The notes: generated by a model from the sequence alone, not told the origin. A DNA stretch of 64,000 bases from Bradyrhizobium lablabi (GCF_018129385.1 NZ_JAFCLN010000014.1:113060-177059); one strand, 5' to 3'; positions 43,317 to 52,077 are shown, numbered from the stretch's first letter. Numbers and translations: made by a program.

Positions 43317-44255
43317 AGCGTCGAAGCCACGGGTGCATATATCAACGAACCCTCAAAAATTTCTGGCAAGACTCGGGAAATTCTCGGCCTCGCCGGCTTC
43401 CTTGTGCTGGCGACCGCACAGGTCTCCAACATGATTCTCGCGCGCGGCGTCGCCGGCTCGGTGCCGCCGTTCTCCATTGCCTTCTTCCGCTGGTCGATCG
43501 TCGCAATCGGCCTGTCGCCTTTGATAGTAGCAGCCCTTCGCGAGCATCCGGGCCTGCTGCGCAAGGAAGGGCTCGGCATCGCCGTGGCCGGCTTCCTCGG
43601 CATGTTCGTCTGCGGCGGACCGGTTTACCTCGCGGGCACCACGACCTCGGCGATCAATCTGGCGCTGATCATGGCGATGGCACCGCTGGCGGTGCTGCTG
43701 TTCTCGCTGGTGAGCGGGCTCGAGACGGTCAACCGGTGGCAGATCGTCGGCATGGCGATTGCGCTCTGCGGCGCATTGCTCGTCATCATCAAGGGAAACA
43801 CGGCCGGCACGCATGGGCTCGCGATGGGCGACGTTCTGGTATTTTGCGCGATGCTGGCATGGGCGGCCTACACCATGGTGCAGAACCGCATCGGCGCCGG
43901 CATCGGCTTTCTTGCAAGGATCGGCATGTTCGCCGCCGCCGGGGCGCTGTTCTCGCTGCCGCTTGCACTGCACGAGATGTGGCTGGAGCCGGCGTCGGTC
44001 CTCAGCCTGAAGGCAGCGAAAGTCTATCTCTTCGCAGGCCTTGTGCCGGGCTTGTTTGCCTATGGCGCCTATTCCTATCTCGGCTCGGCATTCGGCCCGC
44101 TGTCGACCTCGCTCAGCATGTATCTCGGACCCGTGGTCGGCGTGGTGCTGTCGGTCATCTTCCTCGGTGAGGCGCCGACGATGGTTCACTTCATCGGCGG
44201 TATCCTGTCGCTCGGGGGAATGTGGCTGAGCCTGCGCCACAAGAGCAAGAGCTAG
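43194..44255 (+). CDS. EamA/DMT superfamily transporter (start uncertain)
   Basis: The 353-codon frame encodes a ten-helix drug/metabolite transporter with two EamA repeats (first helix LGLAGFLVLATAQVSNMILARG at about 64; second half from about 205 with MGDVLVFCAMLAWAAYTMVQ). It is an inner-membrane exporter of unknown substrate. The start is a problem: between the GTG at 43194, which lies inside a palindromic repeat, and the first membrane helix there is no ATG, GTG or TTG in frame. The next candidates are a GTG at 43404 and an ATG at 43431, both inside that helix. The repeat may have replaced the original start. Confidence 0.75.
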   Translation: MPRTQRSAKRCAAEPGPIQARNSGSRLCGAALRAAPRPGHESVEATGAYINEPSKISGKTREILGLAGFLVLATAQVSNMILARGVAGSVPPFSIAFFRWSIVAIGLSPLIVAALREHPGLLRKEGLGIAVAGFLGMFVCGGPVYLAGTTTSAINLALIMAMAPLAVLLFSLVSGLETVNRWQIVGMAIALCGALLVIIKGNTAGTHGLAMGDVLVFCAMLAWAAYTMVQNRIGAGIGFLARIGMFAAAGALFSLPLALHEMWLEPASVLSLKAAKVYLFAGLVPGLFAYGAYSYLGSAFGPLSTSLSMYLGPVVGVVLSVIFLGEAPTMVHFIGGILSLGGMWLSLRHKSKS

Positions 44256-44282
44256 TCCCCTCCGATCGCTGCGTGCGACGCG

Positions 44283-44987
44283 GTGTCGATCTTGCGTAGA
44301 TTGCGTTTCGGCGACAACAATGCCGCGCAAATGCCGCCTGGTTCGGAGCCGCCGCGCATGAATGGACCGTCGTTCTACCGATACACCAATCTTGCAGCGA
44401 CGATCCATATGCTGCGCACCAGGAACATTACGCTCCTGAATCCAGGAACGTGGGACGACACCAACGATTCCTATTTCATGTCCGAGTACAAGCGTCTCAA
44501 GAACGCAAAGTCCGTGCTGGCGCTGTGCTTCGCGGAAAGCGAGGAGTCGTATCACCACTGGCGCGTATTCTCGTCCGGCGCCGACGGCGTCCGGGTCGAG
44601 TTCGACAAGCAGGCGCTGCTCGCCGCCTTGACCGGCGATGGCGACGTCAGGGCGGGGCTGGTCAACTACACGAAGCTGGAGGATCTGAAGCAGAAGCAGG
44701 CCGTCGCCTGTGATGAGTTGCCGTTTCTGAAGCGATGGCCATATGGCGATGAGCGCGAATTCCGGGTGGTCTACACCAGCCTTTCGGAAGCGGTGGCGTT
44801 CAAGAACTATCCCATCGCACTCAGCAGCATCCGGCGCATCACCCTCAGTCCGTGGCTGCCAAAAGCCTTGTCGGATTCGGTGAAAGCCGCGCTCAAGTCG
44901 ATCGACGGATGCTCCAGGCTCAAGGTGTTCCAGTCCACTCTGATTTCGAACGAGGCCTGGAAGAAGTTCACCGAGAGGGCGCAATAG
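44283..44987 (+). CDS. DUF2971-like protein
   Basis: The product (234 residues from GTG, or 209 from the ATG at 44358, which has CGGAG 9 nt upstream) begins its conserved part with FYRYTNLAATIHMLRTRNITLLNPGTWDDTND and continues with VLALCFAESEESYHHWRVFSSGADGVRVEF. This is the DUF2971 pattern, of unknown function and sometimes found near defence or toxin genes. Here the neighbours are a transporter and an efflux operon. Cytoplasmic. Confidence 0.75.
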   Translation: MSILRRLRFGDNNAAQMPPGSEPPRMNGPSFYRYTNLAATIHMLRTRNITLLNPGTWDDTNDSYFMSEYKRLKNAKSVLALCFAESEESYHHWRVFSSGADGVRVEFDKQALLAALTGDGDVRAGLVNYTKLEDLKQKQAVACDELPFLKRWPYGDEREFRVVYTSLSEAVAFKNYPIALSSIRRITLSPWLPKALSDSVKAALKSIDGCSRLKVFQSTLISNEAWKKFTERAQ

Positions 44988-45063
44988 AGCATGATCCGGA
45001 AAAAGCCTGCCCCGCACTTGATGCGGGGTGGGCACCGGTTTTCCGAAAAGATCATGCTCAAAC
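44988..45063. repeat. Palindromic intergenic repeat (RIME-like)
   Basis: AGCATGATCCGGAAAA and TTTTCCGAAAAGATCATGCT form the arms, as at 2672-2726. Between them is an extra hairpin CCCCGCA-CTTGA-TGCGGGG; its CCCGCA core also stands alone at 15535-15551. The nested arrangement suggests a mosaic of modules. Confidence 0.78.
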
Positions 45064-45073
45064 GATCGGCAAG

Positions 45074-46633
45074 CTACTCCATCACCGCATGTTCCGGCCC
45101 GGCCGCTTGCTTGCGCAGCGCGGCCTTGGTCGAGCCGATCATGATCGCCAGCGGGATCACCAGGGCCGTGAAGATCATCACCATCTGGTAGTCCTGCGAG
45201 AAGGCGATGATCTGCGCCTGCGTGGTGACGATCAGGTCCGCCATGGCGCGGCCCTTGTCGGTCGCCATGTCGAGCATGCTGCGGACCTGTGGCATCTGCA
45301 TGGCGTGGTTGAACGGGTTGATGTGCTCGTTCAGGATGGCGTGGTTGTAGCGCGTGCCCTGCGTCAGTTGCGCGATCACCAGCGAGATGCCGACCGAGCT
45401 CGCAACGTTGCGCAGCAGAGTCAGCATCGAGGTGCCGTCGGTGCGCAGGTGGTTCGGCAGCGTCAGGAACGCCACCGTCGACAGCGGCACGAACACCAGG
45501 CCAAAACCAAAGCCCTGGACAATGCTGACGGTCACGATCTCCGGCACGCCGGTCTGGTCGGTCCAGAACGTCATGTAGTACAGCGAGGCGCAGGTGAGGC
45601 TGAGGCCGGCGATGATCAGCGTGCGCGCCTCGATGTAGCGCATCATGCGGCCGACCAGCATCATGGCGACGAACGTGCCGCAGCCGCGGCTCGCGAGCAA
45701 CAAGCCTGCGGTGATGATGGGATAGCCGATCACGTTCTGTAGGAACGGCGAGGACAGCGCCATGGTCGAGAACAGCACCAGTCCCATCACCGTCATGAAC
45801 ACGCAGCCGCCGACGAAATTCTTGTCCTTGAACAGCGCGAACTGGATGAACGGCTGTGACGTCGTCAGCGAATGCGCGAGGAAGTAGTAGAAGCCGATCG
45901 CAGAGATGATGAACTCGGCGATGATCTCGTTGGATTCGAGCCAGCCAAGCTGCTCGCCGCGGTCGAGCGCAAGCTGAAGGGAGCCGATGGCGACCGCGAG
46001 CGCGGTGAAGCCGAACCAGTCGAAGCGCAGGGCCGTGTTCTGCCTGGTTTCGTCCATGAAGATAACGAGCCCGAGCACGGTGATGATGCCGAACGGCAGG
46101 TTGACGAAGAACACCCAGTGCCAGGAATAGGTCTCGGTCAGCCACGCCCCGAGCGACGGCCCCATGATCGGGCCCATCATCACGCCCATGCCCCAGATCG
46201 ACATCGCTTTGGCGCGTTCCTGGAGCGTGTAGGAATCCAGCATCACGGCCTGCGACAGCGGCACCAGCGCGGCGCCGAACACGCCCTGCATCAGGCGGAA
46301 CAGCACCATCTGGTTGATGTCCTGGGCGAGGCCGCACAGCACCGAGGCGACGGTGAATCCGGCCGAGCAGATGATGAAGATGCGCTTGCGGCCAAAACGA
46401 TTCGCGATCCAGCCCACCGGCGCGGTCATGATCGCAGCCGCAACGATATAGGAGGTCAGCACCCAGTTGATCTGGTCTTGCGAGGCCGACAGCGTGCCCT
46501 GCATGTAGGGCAGCGCGACATTGGCGATGGTGGTGTCCAGCGCCTGCATGATGGTTGCCGTCATGGCGCAGATCGTCACCATGGTCCGGCGCAGGCCGGG
46601 AACCATGCTGGACGGTGGCGCCGTGGCGTTCAT
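45074..46633 (-). CDS. emrB: MFS multidrug efflux pump, EmrB/QacA (DHA2) type
   Basis: The 519-residue protein has 14 predicted helices and the DHA2 motifs: motif D1-like ALDTTIANVALPYM in helix 1, WVLTSYIVAAAIMTAPVGWIANRFGRKRIF (motif A), and GPIMGPSLGAWLTETYSWHWVFFVNLPFG (motif C region and after). With the adjacent membrane-fusion protein it should export hydrophobic drugs across both membranes, joining a TolC-like channel encoded elsewhere. It starts 6 bp after emrA and ends the operon. Confidence 0.92.
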   Translation of the reverse strand: MNATAPPSSMVPGLRRTMVTICAMTATIMQALDTTIANVALPYMQGTLSASQDQINWVLTSYIVAAAIMTAPVGWIANRFGRKRIFIICSAGFTVASVLCGLAQDINQMVLFRLMQGVFGAALVPLSQAVMLDSYTLQERAKAMSIWGMGVMMGPIMGPSLGAWLTETYSWHWVFFVNLPFGIITVLGLVIFMDETRQNTALRFDWFGFTALAVAIGSLQLALDRGEQLGWLESNEIIAEFIISAIGFYYFLAHSLTTSQPFIQFALFKDKNFVGGCVFMTVMGLVLFSTMALSSPFLQNVIGYPIITAGLLLASRGCGTFVAMMLVGRMMRYIEARTLIIAGLSLTCASLYYMTFWTDQTGVPEIVTVSIVQGFGFGLVFVPLSTVAFLTLPNHLRTDGTSMLTLLRNVASSVGISLVIAQLTQGTRYNHAILNEHINPFNHAMQMPQVRSMLDMATDKGRAMADLIVTTQAQIIAFSQDYQMVMIFTALVIPLAIMIGSTKAALRKQAAGPEHAVME

Positions 46634-46639
46634 GTGCGA

Positions 46640-47806
46640 TCAGTCCTGCTCGTGCGCGGCCACTGCGGGCCTCATGCCAAGCAGCCCGGCGAGCGAACGC
46701 TGGTGCTTGGTGTCGATGGTGGCATAGACGCTCATGCCCGCCTTCAGCTTTTTCACCATCGGATCGTCCTTGTCGAAATAGATCCGCACCGGCACGCGCT
46801 GCACCACCTTGACGAAATTGCCCATGGCGTTCTGCGGCGGCAGGATTGCGAACTGCGCGCCGGTGCCGGGAGAGAGCGAGCCGACCGTGCCCTTGAAGAC
46901 GTGGCTGGGGAAGGCATCGACCTCGAGCGTGACGCTCTGGCCGACGGCGACATAGGTGAAATCGCTTTCCTTCGGATTGGCGTCGACCCAGGGATTGGCG
47001 ACATCGATCACCGAGAACACCGGCGTGCCGGCGGTGACGAAGCGGCCGAGCTGGATCTGCTCGACCTGTGTCGCGGTGCCGTTCATCGATGCGCGCACCG
47101 TGGAGAGGTCGAGGTTGCGCTGCGCGTCGTCGAGCGCGGCCTTGGCCTGGATGTAGGCCGGGAACTGCTCGAGCGGCAGATCGGGGTTGCCGAGCAACTG
47201 GGTCAGCGCATTCGATTGCTGCTGCCTGACGAGCTGCTGCTGCGCCTGCGCCGTCACCAGATCGGTCGAGGATTTGTCGAGGTCGAGCTGCGAGCCTACG
47301 TTGTTCTTCACCAGCGACGATTTACGCTCGACGTCGCGCTGTTTGATCGTAATGCCGGCGCCCACGATCTCCAGCGTCTGCGAATAGAGTTTTACGTTGG
47401 CGACGAGATTGGCGTGGCTGGTCTTGGCATCTTCGAGCTTGCCGCGCGCCTGCGCCAGCGCGAGCTGGTAGGGTACCGGGTCGATCTGGAACAGCGGATC
47501 GCCGGTCTTGACCTTCTGGCCTTCCTTCACCGCGACGCTGATGATCTTGCCGGAGACATCGGGCGTGACCAGCACCTTTTGTGCGCCGACATAGGCGTCG
47601 TCGGTGGTCACGTAGCGGCCGCCGTTCAGATAGAACGTCACGCCGGCAACCAGCGCCACCAGCGGCAGCACCACCAGCAGCAGGAAGCGGCGATAGCGCC
47701 GCAACCCCGCCAGCAGGCGGCGGCGCGGCTCGGCGGCGAGCTTGGGCCGCGAAGTGGGAGCGCCCTTCTGTTCGGGCGGGAATTTGAGGGGGACGGGATC
47801 AGCCAT
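46640..47806 (-). CDS. emrA: HlyD/EmrA family membrane fusion protein
   Basis: The 388-residue periplasmic adaptor has one N-terminal membrane anchor (about 35-55, FLLLVVLPLVALVAGVTFYL), a biotinyl-lipoyl-like part (VTTDDAYVGAQKVLVTPDVSGKI), a coiled-coil hairpin (about 110-220) and beta-barrel end. It links EmrB to an outer-membrane channel. The ATG at 47806 has AAGGAAC about 8 nt upstream and overlaps the end of the MarR-type gene by 8 bp. Confidence 0.92.
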   Translation of the reverse strand: MADPVPLKFPPEQKGAPTSRPKLAAEPRRRLLAGLRRYRRFLLLVVLPLVALVAGVTFYLNGGRYVTTDDAYVGAQKVLVTPDVSGKIISVAVKEGQKVKTGDPLFQIDPVPYQLALAQARGKLEDAKTSHANLVANVKLYSQTLEIVGAGITIKQRDVERKSSLVKNNVGSQLDLDKSSTDLVTAQAQQQLVRQQQSNALTQLLGNPDLPLEQFPAYIQAKAALDDAQRNLDLSTVRASMNGTATQVEQIQLGRFVTAGTPVFSVIDVANPWVDANPKESDFTYVAVGQSVTLEVDAFPSHVFKGTVGSLSPGTGAQFAILPPQNAMGNFVKVVQRVPVRIYFDKDDPMVKKLKAGMSVYATIDTKHQRSLAGLLGMRPAVAAHEQD

Positions 47807-48278
47807 AGCGCTGTTCCTTTCGCGAAGGTTCGCCCGACGGGTTCTGGACCGCGTTGCGGACGTTTTCCTTGATGGTTTCCAGTTGTGCGAGCAGGCGGTG
47901 CGCATCGGTGGGATTGATGCCTTCCAGCGCGGTCGCGGTGAGTTCGGAGCGGAGGCCTGCGAGCTTGCCGAGCAACGGGCGGGCGGCCTTCTTCAGATGG
48001 AGGCGGTTGACGCGGCGGTCGGTTTCGTCGCCGCGGCGCTCGATAAGACCGTTGTCGCAGAGCTTGTCGATCAGGCGCGTCAGCGTGATCGGCTGCATCT
48101 CCATCTGCTCGGCGAGCTCCGACTGCTTCATGCCTTCGTTGCGCTCGACCTTGGCCAGCACGGCCCATTGCGCACGGGTAATGCCGTAACGCGCCGCCTC
48201 CTTGTCGGCCCAGGCGCGCACCATGCGCTGCACCTCGCCGAGCGTAAAAAGGAAGTTCATGTCCACGGAACCGCGCAT
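47799..48278 (-). CDS. emrR: MarR family regulator of the efflux operon (EmrR-like)
   Basis: The 159-residue winged-helix protein has the MarR DNA-binding core YGITRAQWAVLAKVERNEGMKQSELAEQM and wing GLIERRGDETDRRVNRLHL. As the first gene of emrRAB-type operons it normally represses the operon until a drug binds. The ATG at 48278 has GAGGAG upstream within 12 nt; an in-frame ATG at 48260 is possible. A near-perfect palindrome at 48315-48328 is a likely operator. Confidence 0.9.
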   Translation of the reverse strand: MRGSVDMNFLFTLGEVQRMVRAWADKEAARYGITRAQWAVLAKVERNEGMKQSELAEQMEMQPITLTRLIDKLCDNGLIERRGDETDRRVNRLHLKKAARPLLGKLAGLRSELTATALEGINPTDAHRLLAQLETIKENVRNAVQNPSGEPSRKEQRYG

Positions 48279-48314
48279 GGGTCGCCTCGCTCCTCTCGAT
48301 AAGCCTGGGATATA

Positions 48315-48328
48315 ATAAGCTAGCTCAT
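48315..48328. promoter_or_regulatory. Candidate operator of the efflux operon
   Basis: ATAAGC-TAGCTCAT is a 14-bp palindrome with a single mismatched pair, 37 bp upstream of the MarR-type ATG and next to the AT-rich TATAATAAG. Size and place fit autorepression by a MarR dimer. Confidence 0.5.
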
Positions 48329-48441
48329 GAATTCCGCACGGCTTCTTAACAGGGGGCAGACCTGACCGAAGCACATGGCTGAAGCGCGCCTCGCCGGACC
48401 GCTTTGGGATTGCTGACGAAAATGCTACACATCGAACCGAG

Positions 48442-48927
48442 ATGACCCCGGCAAAACCCGCCTTTCCCGCACCTGACCACGATCACGGCCGCTGTGCCGC
48501 GGACGCGATCGCGCATGCGGAACAGGTCTGCGCCAGGCGGGGGCAAAAATTCACCCCGATCCGCCGCCAGGTGCTGGAGGCCTTGCTCTCCAGCCACCGC
48601 CCGTTAGGGGCCTATGAGGTGATCGATGAGCTTGCCAAATCGATGCCGCGACCGGCGCCGATCACGGTCTATCGCGCGCTCGATTTCCTGATGGAGAACG
48701 GCCTCGTGCACCGCATCGAGAGCCGCAACGCCTATCTCGCCTGTGCGCACGACCATGACGCCACCTCGATGGTGGCTTTCCTGATCTGCGATCAGTGCGG
48801 CTCGGTCGGCGAAATCCCGGCGGCGCCGGTGGCGCAAAGCGTCAACGCCGCCGCCCGCGCCTCCGGATTTGCGCCAAAGATGTCGGTGGTCGAGATATCG
48901 GGCACCTGCGCACACTGCCAGAAATAG
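48442..48927 (+). CDS. zur: Fur-family regulator, Zur-like
   Basis: The 161-residue protein has a His-rich start (PDHDHGRC), the Fur winged helix (FTPIRRQVLEALLSSHRPLGAYEVIDEL, then PAPITVYRALDFLMENGLVHRIE) and the structural zinc site CDQCG plus GTCAHC. The N-terminal HDHDxx stretch and the CAHDHD segment resemble Zur, the zinc-uptake repressor, more than Fur or Irr. Cytoplasmic dimer. No zinc transporter is adjacent; the EamA gene follows 37 bp later and may be co-transcribed. Confidence 0.82.
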   Translation: MTPAKPAFPAPDHDHGRCAADAIAHAEQVCARRGQKFTPIRRQVLEALLSSHRPLGAYEVIDELAKSMPRPAPITVYRALDFLMENGLVHRIESRNAYLACAHDHDATSMVAFLICDQCGSVGEIPAAPVAQSVNAAARASGFAPKMSVVEISGTCAHCQK

Positions 48928-48964
48928 ACAAGAACACGGCGACCAAGCCGGCCAACGAGGATCG

Positions 48965-49906
48965 ATGTCTGCCACATCAATCACACCTTCTGCCGCCCGC
49001 GCGCTGAGCCCGGGCGCCATCGCGCTCATGCTGATGCTCTGCCTGAGCTGGGGTTTCAACCAGATCGCGGTCAAGTTGGTATTGCCGGACGTGCCTCCGA
49101 TGCTCCAGGCGCTGGCGCGTTCTTCCGGCGCACTGCCGGTGCTGCTGATCATCGGCTGGGCGCGCGGCGTCAAGTTCTTCGAGCGCGATGGCACGCTGTG
49201 GGCAGGCGTCGCCAACGGCATCATCTTCGGCGTCGAATTCGTGCTGATCTATCAGGGCCTGCTGTACACTTCGGCCTCCCGCGCGGTGGTGTTTCTCTAT
49301 ATCGCGCCGTTCTTCGTCGCGCTCGGCTCCTACGCTTTCCTCGGCGAGCGATTGCGGGCGTCGCAATGGGCAGGTCTCGCCCTGAGCTTTGCCGGCGTCG
49401 CGCTCGCCATCGGCGTGCCGCAGGCCGACGTCGATGCGAAAGTGCTGCTCGGCGATCTCCTGATCGTCGCCGGCGGTGCGCTGTGGGCGGCGACCACGCT
49501 GATCGTGAAGGCAACGCCGTTGATCCGCGCACCCGCGGAAAAGGGGCTCGGCTACCAGGTCGCGATTTCGATTCCGATTTTTGTGATGGCGGCCTGGTTC
49601 AGCGGCGAGACGCTCACGCATATGCCGAGCGCGCTGTCGCTGTCCCTTTTGGCCTATCAGGCGTTCTGGGTGGTCGGGCTGACATTCCTGCTGTGGTTTG
49701 CGCTGGTGAAGGCCTATTCGGCCAGCAAGCTCTCCGCCTTCACCTTCATCACCCCGCTGTTCGGCGTGGCCGCCAGCTATTTCATCATGCACGACAAGCT
49801 GACGCTCGCCTTCGCTGCCGCGGCGCTGCTGGTGATCGCAGGGCTGTATCTGGTCAACCGGCCGGAATCGGCGCGGGCGGAAGTGGCGCCTGATCCGAAC
49901 GTTTAG
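48965..49906 (+). CDS. EamA/DMT superfamily transporter
   Basis: The 313-residue protein has ten predicted helices in two EamA repeats (LMLMLCLSWGFNQIAVKLVLPDVPP at the start; LGDLLIVAGGALWAATTLIVKATP begins the second). It is an inner-membrane metabolite exporter; substrate unknown. The ATG at 48965 follows GAGGATCG. It shares a transcription direction with the Zur-like gene. Confidence 0.88.
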   Translation: MSATSITPSAARALSPGAIALMLMLCLSWGFNQIAVKLVLPDVPPMLQALARSSGALPVLLIIGWARGVKFFERDGTLWAGVANGIIFGVEFVLIYQGLLYTSASRAVVFLYIAPFFVALGSYAFLGERLRASQWAGLALSFAGVALAIGVPQADVDAKVLLGDLLIVAGGALWAATTLIVKATPLIRAPAEKGLGYQVAISIPIFVMAAWFSGETLTHMPSALSLSLLAYQAFWVVGLTFLLWFALVKAYSASKLSAFTFITPLFGVAASYFIMHDKLTLAFAAAALLVIAGLYLVNRPESARAEVAPDPNV

Positions 49907-49961
49907 CCCGGCACAAGCTCTGCGGCGCAATTACGCCGCAGAGCAAAGGCGTTGTCCTGAC

Positions 49962-51119
49962 TCAAAACACCTTGTCCACCGGCAGGCCCAGCGCCATCGA
50001 GCCGGCATATTGCGCCTGCGGACCGGCCTGTAGCGGGTGGTAGCGGGCGGCCTGGATGTCGCGGAAGCGCCGCTCCAGTCCGGTCGAACGGTAGAAGCCG
50101 GCGCCGCCGGCAAGCTCCATCGCAAGCTCGACGGTGGCAATGGCATGCCGCGCCACGAGCGTGCGGCCCATCATCACCTGGTTGATGGTCTCGGCCGAGG
50201 GTGCATCCAGCCGTACCGCCGCCAGCATGAATTCGCGGGCGAGGCGTGCGGCGGCAAGCTCCGTGTCCATACGGCCGGCGAGCTGGATCATGTGCTGATC
50301 TGCCTTCTTCCGCTTGGAAGTCGCGATCGCGATGTCGCGGGCGCTCTCGGCGACACCAAGATAGACCGAGTAGACAAGCGGGAACGCAATGGTCGCGATG
50401 ATCTGGAACAGCGGATGCCATTCGCCGGCCTTGCGCTTCACGGCGACCGCCGCCTCCGGCACCACATGGCCGTCGATCATGACGTCGTTGGAGCCGGTGC
50501 CGCGCATGCCGAGCGTGCGCCAGTTGTCCATCACCTTCACTGCGGGCGAATTCATGGGGACGCCGAAGTGCAGCACCTGCGGGCCCTCGCCTTCGCCCTC
50601 CAGGACAGCGGTTGTCATGAAGAGGTTGGCAGCCGGCGAGCCGGAGGCAAACACTTTTCGCGCCGTGATGCGGTAGCCGCCGTCGACCTTCTCGGCCTTG
50701 CCGGATCCGCCGATCCAGTCGCTGCCGCCGCTCGAAAGCAAAAAGATTCGCTCGGCCGCGATGCGCTTGAGCAGGGGCTCTACCGGAGCCGCCGTCTGAA
50801 CCCGCCAGCGCCAGGCGGGAATTGCGACCTGGTGGGTGTGCATGGAAAACGCCAGCGCGGTGGAGCCGCAATGCCGGGCGAGAATGCGCAGCATTTCGGC
50901 CAGCTCGTCGATGCTGGCGCCGCCGCCGCCGAGCTCAGTGGGCACGCCGGCCTCGACGAGGCCGGCCTCCTTCAGCGCGGCGAAATTGTCGGCGACGAAC
51001 TGGTCCTCGTCGGCGGCGGATGCGGCGCGTTCGGCGAAGACGGGGCCGAGTTCGCGGGCGATGTCGGCAGGTGTGCGGTGAGTTGCCGCATCGATGCGGC
51101 GTGCTGCATTGCTGGTCAT
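49962..51119 (-). CDS. Acyl-CoA dehydrogenase-fold flavoprotein
   Basis: The 385-residue protein has the three-part acyl-CoA dehydrogenase fold: an N-terminal helical domain ending VPTELGGGGASIDELAEMLRIL, a beta domain with LLSSGGSDWIGGSG and GMRGTGSNDV, and a C-terminal helical domain. The C-terminus (RFRDIQAARYHPLQ) looks like that of flavin-dependent monooxygenases of the DszC/group D type, and no typical catalytic Glu segment is seen, so an oxygenase role is possible. It is divergent from an HxlR regulator with shared palindromic sites. Confidence 0.75.
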   Translation of the reverse strand: MTSNAARRIDAATHRTPADIARELGPVFAERAASAADEDQFVADNFAALKEAGLVEAGVPTELGGGGASIDELAEMLRILARHCGSTALAFSMHTHQVAIPAWRWRVQTAAPVEPLLKRIAAERIFLLSSGGSDWIGGSGKAEKVDGGYRITARKVFASGSPAANLFMTTAVLEGEGEGPQVLHFGVPMNSPAVKVMDNWRTLGMRGTGSNDVMIDGHVVPEAAVAVKRKAGEWHPLFQIIATIAFPLVYSVYLGVAESARDIAIATSKRKKADQHMIQLAGRMDTELAAARLAREFMLAAVRLDAPSAETINQVMMGRTLVARHAIATVELAMELAGGAGFYRSTGLERRFRDIQAARYHPLQAGPQAQYAGSMALGLPVDKVF

Positions 51120-51197
51120 GATGCTCCCTCCAATGGGACATCTTGCGGGGGCCAGATGTCGATGCCGCGCAGACTAGGCACGGCCCAAAACGCCCTC

Positions 51198-51211
51198 CAG
51201 TTCAGGAACTG
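51198..51211. promoter_or_regulatory. Candidate HxlR operator 1
   Basis: CAGTTC-AG-GAACTG is a perfect inverted repeat, followed at once by TACTGCC. The extension CTGTACTGCC recurs as CTGTACTTCC at the second site (51307-51318). It lies in the intergenic region between the flavoprotein and HxlR genes. Confidence 0.5.
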
Positions 51212-51306
51212 TACTGCCACGGCGGCAAGGCGCCGCATGTGAACCAGCTCACTGCAATTGCAGCAATATTCGCAGCAATGTGGCGGCCGGGGGGGCCGAC
51301 CGGTAT

Positions 51307-51318
51307 AGTATCTGTACT
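51307..51318. promoter_or_regulatory. Candidate HxlR operator 2
   Basis: AGTA-TCTG-TACT is an inverted repeat 30 nt upstream of the HxlR start, within a CTGTACTTCC element shared with site 1. It suits autoregulation. Confidence 0.45.
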
Positions 51319-51347
51319 TCCCCTTCGCGTGCATAAGGAGCCCCTTC

Positions 51348-52052
51348 TTGCCCGACAGAAGCGACCGCGGAAGCTATGGGCAGTTCTGCCCCGTCGCGAT
51401 GGCGGCGGAAATCTTTTGCAACCGGTGGACCGCCCTGGTGCTGCGCGAACTGCTCTGCGGCACCACGCGCTTCAACGATCTGCGCCGCGGCGTGCCGCGG
51501 ATGTCGCCGACGCTGTTGTCGAAGCGGCTGAAGGAGCTGGAAGAGGCCGGCGTAATCGCGGCGACGCCGACCGGCCAGCCCGGCGTGATGGACTACAAGC
51601 CAACCGCAGCGGGCGAGGATCTTCGGCCCGTCATCATGTCGCTCGGCTTCTGGGGGCAGCGCTGGGTCGAATCGACGCTGTCGCTGAAAAATCTCGATCC
51701 GGCACTGCTGATGTGGGACATGCGGCGCAACCTACAGCCGATGCCGCTGCCGCCGCGCCGCACCACCATCAATTTCATCTATCCGGAGATGCGGCCCGAT
51801 CGCAAATCATGGTGGCTGGTGGTCGACGGCGAAAAGGTCGATCTCTGCCTCACCGATCCCGGCTACGACGTCGATCTCTATGTCACTTGTCCGCTGCGCG
51901 CCATGACAGCGGTGTGGATGGGCATCGCAAAACTCGGCAGCGAGGTCGAGGCCGGCCGCATCAAGGTCACCGGCGACAAGTCGATCGCCAGATCGATGCA
52001 GCAATGGCTGGGCCTCAGCCCCTTCGCCCAGGGCGAGCGCGCAGTGCCGTAG
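51348..52052 (+). CDS. HxlR-type regulator fused to an SCP2-like domain
   Basis: The 234-residue protein has an HxlR winged helix at the N-terminus with the family cysteine (FCPVAMAAEIFCNRWTALVLREL) and wing. From about residue 130 there is a second domain (WWLVVDGEKVDLCLTDPG, then AVWMGIAKLGSEVEAGRIKVTGD) resembling the sterol-carrier SCP2 fold, a lipid-binding pocket. This suggests control by a hydrophobic ligand. The start is TTG at 51348, with AAGGAG 7 nt upstream. Confidence 0.82.
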   Translation: MPDRSDRGSYGQFCPVAMAAEIFCNRWTALVLRELLCGTTRFNDLRRGVPRMSPTLLSKRLKELEEAGVIAATPTGQPGVMDYKPTAAGEDLRPVIMSLGFWGQRWVESTLSLKNLDPALLMWDMRRNLQPMPLPPRRTTINFIYPEMRPDRKSWWLVVDGEKVDLCLTDPGYDVDLYVTCPLRAMTAVWMGIAKLGSEVEAGRIKVTGDKSIARSMQQWLGLSPFAQGERAVP

Positions 52053-52077
52053 CTTCAACGATCTTCCGCGAGCGTCA

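Noticed and set aside
43353..46337. 994-codon minus-strand open frame across the EamA, DUF2971 and efflux genes
   Set aside because: It runs through three real genes on both strands and the RIME-like repeat; composition is Arg/His-rich and no domain can be read. The emrB frame on the same strand explains the coding signal.
45872..47872. 666-codon plus-strand open frame opposite emrB/emrA
   Set aside because: Antisense shadow of two conserved efflux genes; no recognisable domains or start site.
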